Part shown: positions 61,557 to 64,000 of the stretch, piece after piece | Layout of the letters: each line of letters begins with the position of its first letter | How positions within the stretch are numbered: the stretch's first letter is position 1 | Origin: Adineta vaga | Lineage: Eukaryota > Rotifera | Assembly (NCBI GenBank): GCA_021613535.1 | Contig: CP075497.1 | Location: 10,850,001-10,914,000, forward strand | Reading direction: 5' to 3' | DNA length: 64,000 nucleotides | Notes under the pieces: model-generated | Told to the model about the DNA's origin: nothing | Database searches by the model: none | The model's input: the letters and a program-made list of their open reading frames with translations, nothing else | Program-made: the position numbers and the translations under genes

Positions 61557-61598
61557 ACTACAATCTACAAAGTATGAAAAAAACTTTACGAAGTTATA
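61557..61598 (-). promoter_or_regulatory. 42-nt intercistronic gap with trans-splice-acceptor-like site
   Basis: On the minus strand the CCDC138 TAA is followed by aagtttttttcatactttgtag (AG at 61565-61566), then 8 nt to the CEP290 ATG. This resembles a 3' splice site placed to receive a spliced leader. Confidence 0.62.
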
Positions 61599-63348
61599 TT
61601 ATTGCTCTAAATTTAATAAAGTAGATTTCATATTCAATACAAGAAAAGGACTATCATTAACAAATTTTTGTTTCCATTCTTTGAATATATACAAAAAATT
61701 AAATTTCGAAAATAGTCGACGATTTTCTGTTAATTCCGAAAGTTTTTCAAATAAAATTCCTAATTTTTCCATTGTTTTCAAATCGAATGTTGGTGTGAGT
61801 GGAAGATGTATATTGCTTGAATTTGTCGATGAAACAAGACCATCATTACATTGTTGAGTTAATTGTGAAAATAATTGAAACCATGTTTCATTACTTAATT
61901 GTTTTAAAAATGGCCGAAGTGATTTGGAATCAGTACAAAGAAGTAAAAGAAGATCGATTGTATCAAAGATTACTAAAACAAACAAGTTTATTTTTAAAAA
62001 AAAGCCAAATGTTTGATATACGTACATCGTTTATGGTGTGATGGAGGTTTAAGCCATCGATACAATGCAATAATACCATAATTTGTAACAAACAAATCGA
62101 TAAATGCTTTGGAATTCAAATCCAATCGAAGTTGATTATAACTTGCAATGAGATCAATTATTTTATTACATGTTAATAGAACAATTAAACAAGCATAAAG
62201 TCGAATTAATGGTTCATTATCATCAAAAAGATGTGGACGATCCTTTAATAATCGAAAAGATCGATGTTCTTAATCAATAAATTTATCTTTTTTAAACTTA
62301 CTTGATTTTTTTCACATTTAAGTATTTGTTCACATAATCGTCGATACGAACAAGAATAAAGATGTCGTGTTTGTCCGCTTGTTGTTGGACATTCAATTGT
62401 TATCAGTGAATAATAGACTAATTTTAAATATGAAATTATTAAATTCGAATGATTTTTATTTAAACAATAATTTGATTGATCAGCAAGAATAGTTAATAAT
62501 TTTGAATATCGTTCTAATGTGTCCGATGATATTGAAGGTGATATTGGCCATTCGGATAAAGCTGCTTGAGATATATCAGATAACCAATTGAATAGAAAGA
62601 TTAAAGAATCTGTAGAAGCAATTGTTGGTATTTTTGAATTAGTTGTTGTCACTAAATAGAAAGATAGAGAGGATTTTTGTTTGATGAAAGGTTATTTACC
62701 AAAGGTTGATTGTTCATTGGATTGATCGATGATGGATGTAGATTTAGTAGGTTCATCGGTTTGATTTATGGGAAGTTTTTTATGAGATTCGATTGTTTTT
62801 TCTAATTCTTTGATTTTCTGTTCAGAAATTTGATTTAATCTTAATAAATTTTCTGCACGTTTTTCTGTTTGTTTACTTTTTTCAATTAATTTTTCATTTG
62901 TTTCACGTAATTCATTGAAATTCCGTTTTAATTCACAATTTTGTTCACGTAAAACTTGTAAATTTTCATTTGTTCGTTTCAAATCTTTTGTCGCGACATT
63001 TAATTTTTCTTTATAACTATTCAATTCGGTATCAAATTTTTCTTTATGAGCTTGCCAACCATGTTCAATTGTTTCACGCATACGTTGTTCCCATTGATTT
63101 AATAGATCCGATTTTTTCTTCAAACGTTCGTTTTCTTCTGATAAACGTTGACGAATCGATAGAAGTTCACTATAAACAGCTTGAACGTTCGTTGAAGAAT
63201 ATCGTATGGATGCTAATGTTGTATCAATATCCGCATCGGCATTATCTGCTGCTGAACTATTGAGAGTTTTAATTTCATCATCAGATGATTGTTCATCACC
63301 GGAATGTAATGAAGAGAGAATAGTTTGATTTAAATCCACACAATTCAT
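61599..63348 (-). CDS. CCDC138: CCDC138 homologue
   Basis: Start 63348 (MNCVDLNQTILSSLHSG). The N-terminal half is coiled coil (VQAVYSELLSIRQRLSEENE through EKTIESHKK). The C-terminal half is the folded CCDC138 domain: LFNWLSDISQAALSEWP, RYSKLLTILADQSNY, RPFLKQLSNETWFQLFSQL, TMEKLGILFEKLSELTENRR and FLVLNMKSTLLNLEQ (stop 61599). These align with the vertebrate protein order. CCDC138 has been found at centrosomes and centriolar satellites, the same compartment as CEP290, whose ORF follows immediately. An upstream in-frame ATG (63459) would add 37 residues and overlap the putative X-box, so it is less likely. Confidence 0.85.
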
Positions 63349-64000
63349 CTTTTCTTTGATTCTGATTGATGAGAAGAGATTGACGAAGAATTCTTGTGTC
63401 GATATGGTAACGACATGGATTGGATTTCGTTGAATATGGATGGTGTATTTTAAATCCAATCATAACGAATAAAATATTCTTTTTTTCTTATTAGAAAATC
63501 TTTTTTCCGAATATAAAAGATTATTTTCATAATCTGAAGAAATTTTTGTCATCGATTTGGCAAGTCCATTTTTCAATGGGTAAAACATGGATTATATAGT
63601 TGTTTATTTATGATTTTTTTCTCGATTGTAATTACACCTTATTTTTTGAGAAAAAGTAGGTAGAAAAAGACTTTTTAACTTTTTTTTATTCCTGAATTCA
63701 CAGATTTCTATATGGCGAATCATTTTCAATGTACAGATAACTATTGGTAGACAATATTTCATCATATGAAGTTCATGAATATCATTAATCAAAAAGGTCG
63801 ATCTTTTTCTTCGCTATACTGTATTCGTTTTGGCTATTAAATATCAATCATTTTGTATATAAAATACCTGAACTTCGTGTTTTTTTTGTACTTCGCCGTT
63901 TCGAGATTTGTAACTTCTTGTTTCATTTAGATCTGATCTCTTAAATGACAATACAATCAATTTCTCATCAAAATTTTTATCTTTATCTCATATGTGTATC
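63349..64000. other. CCDC138 upstream region
   Basis: AT-rich, with a candidate X-box at 63398-63411 and otherwise short uninformative ORFs. No further gene is visible to the window end. Confidence 0.45.
63398..63411. promoter_or_regulatory. Candidate X-box GTCGATATGGTAAC
   Basis: Thirteen of 14 positions fit RTHNYYWTRRNRAC (A instead of a pyrimidine at position 5). It is 50 bp upstream of the CCDC138 start, the first gene of the proposed CCDC138-CEP290 operon. Confidence 0.4.

Noticed and set aside
1-64000. tRNA, rRNA, spliced-leader RNA, CRISPR array or viral insertion
   Set aside because: I looked for T-loop-like GGTTCGA motifs, direct-repeat/spacer arrays and capsid or polymerase ORFs and saw none. 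A dedicated covariance-model search would be decisive for RNAs.

Overview
The window is nuclear DNA of a small, gene-dense invertebrate animal. The genes are metazoan and ciliary, most introns are 45-75 bp, the DNA is AT-rich, intergenic gaps are short, and 3'-splice-like tracts sit just upstream of many start codons. This fits a bdelloid rotifer best (Adineta/Rotaria-like; an inference from gene style and protein flavour, not proven). No rRNA, tRNA, CRISPR array, virus or autonomous transposon was recognised.

Layout: 40-3928 (+) 3' part of a TTLL3/8-type tubulin glycylase; 4062-4514 (-) small secreted protein; 4515-7223 non-coding with a 119-bp MITE-like element; 7224-8457 (-) LAPTM4-like lysosomal membrane protein; 8683-10188 (-) TMEM161; 10689-11946 (-) HEN1/HENMT1 small-RNA methyltransferase; 12475-15881 (+) ribonucleotide reductase large subunit; 16726-19944 (+) FG nucleoporin with two Ran-binding domains (Nup358-like); 22015-23801 (+) secreted Ser/Asp-rich acidic protein with two duplicated 3' exon cassettes; 24327-25695 (-) RSPH1; 25948-26657 (+) novel Cys-rich membrane protein; 26851-28243 (+) CCDC42/CFAP73; 28244-32568 a 4.3-kb gene-poor stretch; 32569-35120 (+) unrecognised coiled-coil/Ser-rich protein; 35121-37968 gene-poor with possible relics; 37969-38946 (+) rhodopsin-like GPCR; 40259-43154 (+) ABCG half-transporter with a suspected 1-nt lesion; 43260-44275 (+) four-EF-hand protein; 44328-46165 (-) AKAP17A; 46209-47566 (-) NUDT6; 48010-50284 (+) HDAC1/2; 51012-51719 (+) HP1 chromobox protein; 52348-53319 (-) pICln; 53538-61556 (-) CEP290; 61599-63348 (-) CCDC138.

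Five of about 22 genes are ciliary or basal-body genes (TTLL3, RSPH1, CCDC42/CFAP73, CEP290, CCDC138). Two candidate RFX X-boxes lie where they could drive them: one in the 252-bp divergent promoter RSPH1 / Cys-rich protein, one 50 bp upstream of CCDC138. HDAC1/2 and HP1, both heterochromatin factors, are neighbours on one strand.

The most interesting architecture is two same-strand pairs separated by only 42-43 nt (CCDC138-CEP290 and NUDT6-AKAP17A). Each has a pyrimidine tract plus AG directly before the downstream ATG, which is what operons resolved by spliced-leader trans-splicing look like. Other notable items are 10-nt and 15-nt microexons inside conserved catalytic regions, a signal-peptide exon phase-compatible with two terminal exon cassettes, and an undescribed 26-cysteine membrane protein sharing a putative X-box promoter with RSPH1.
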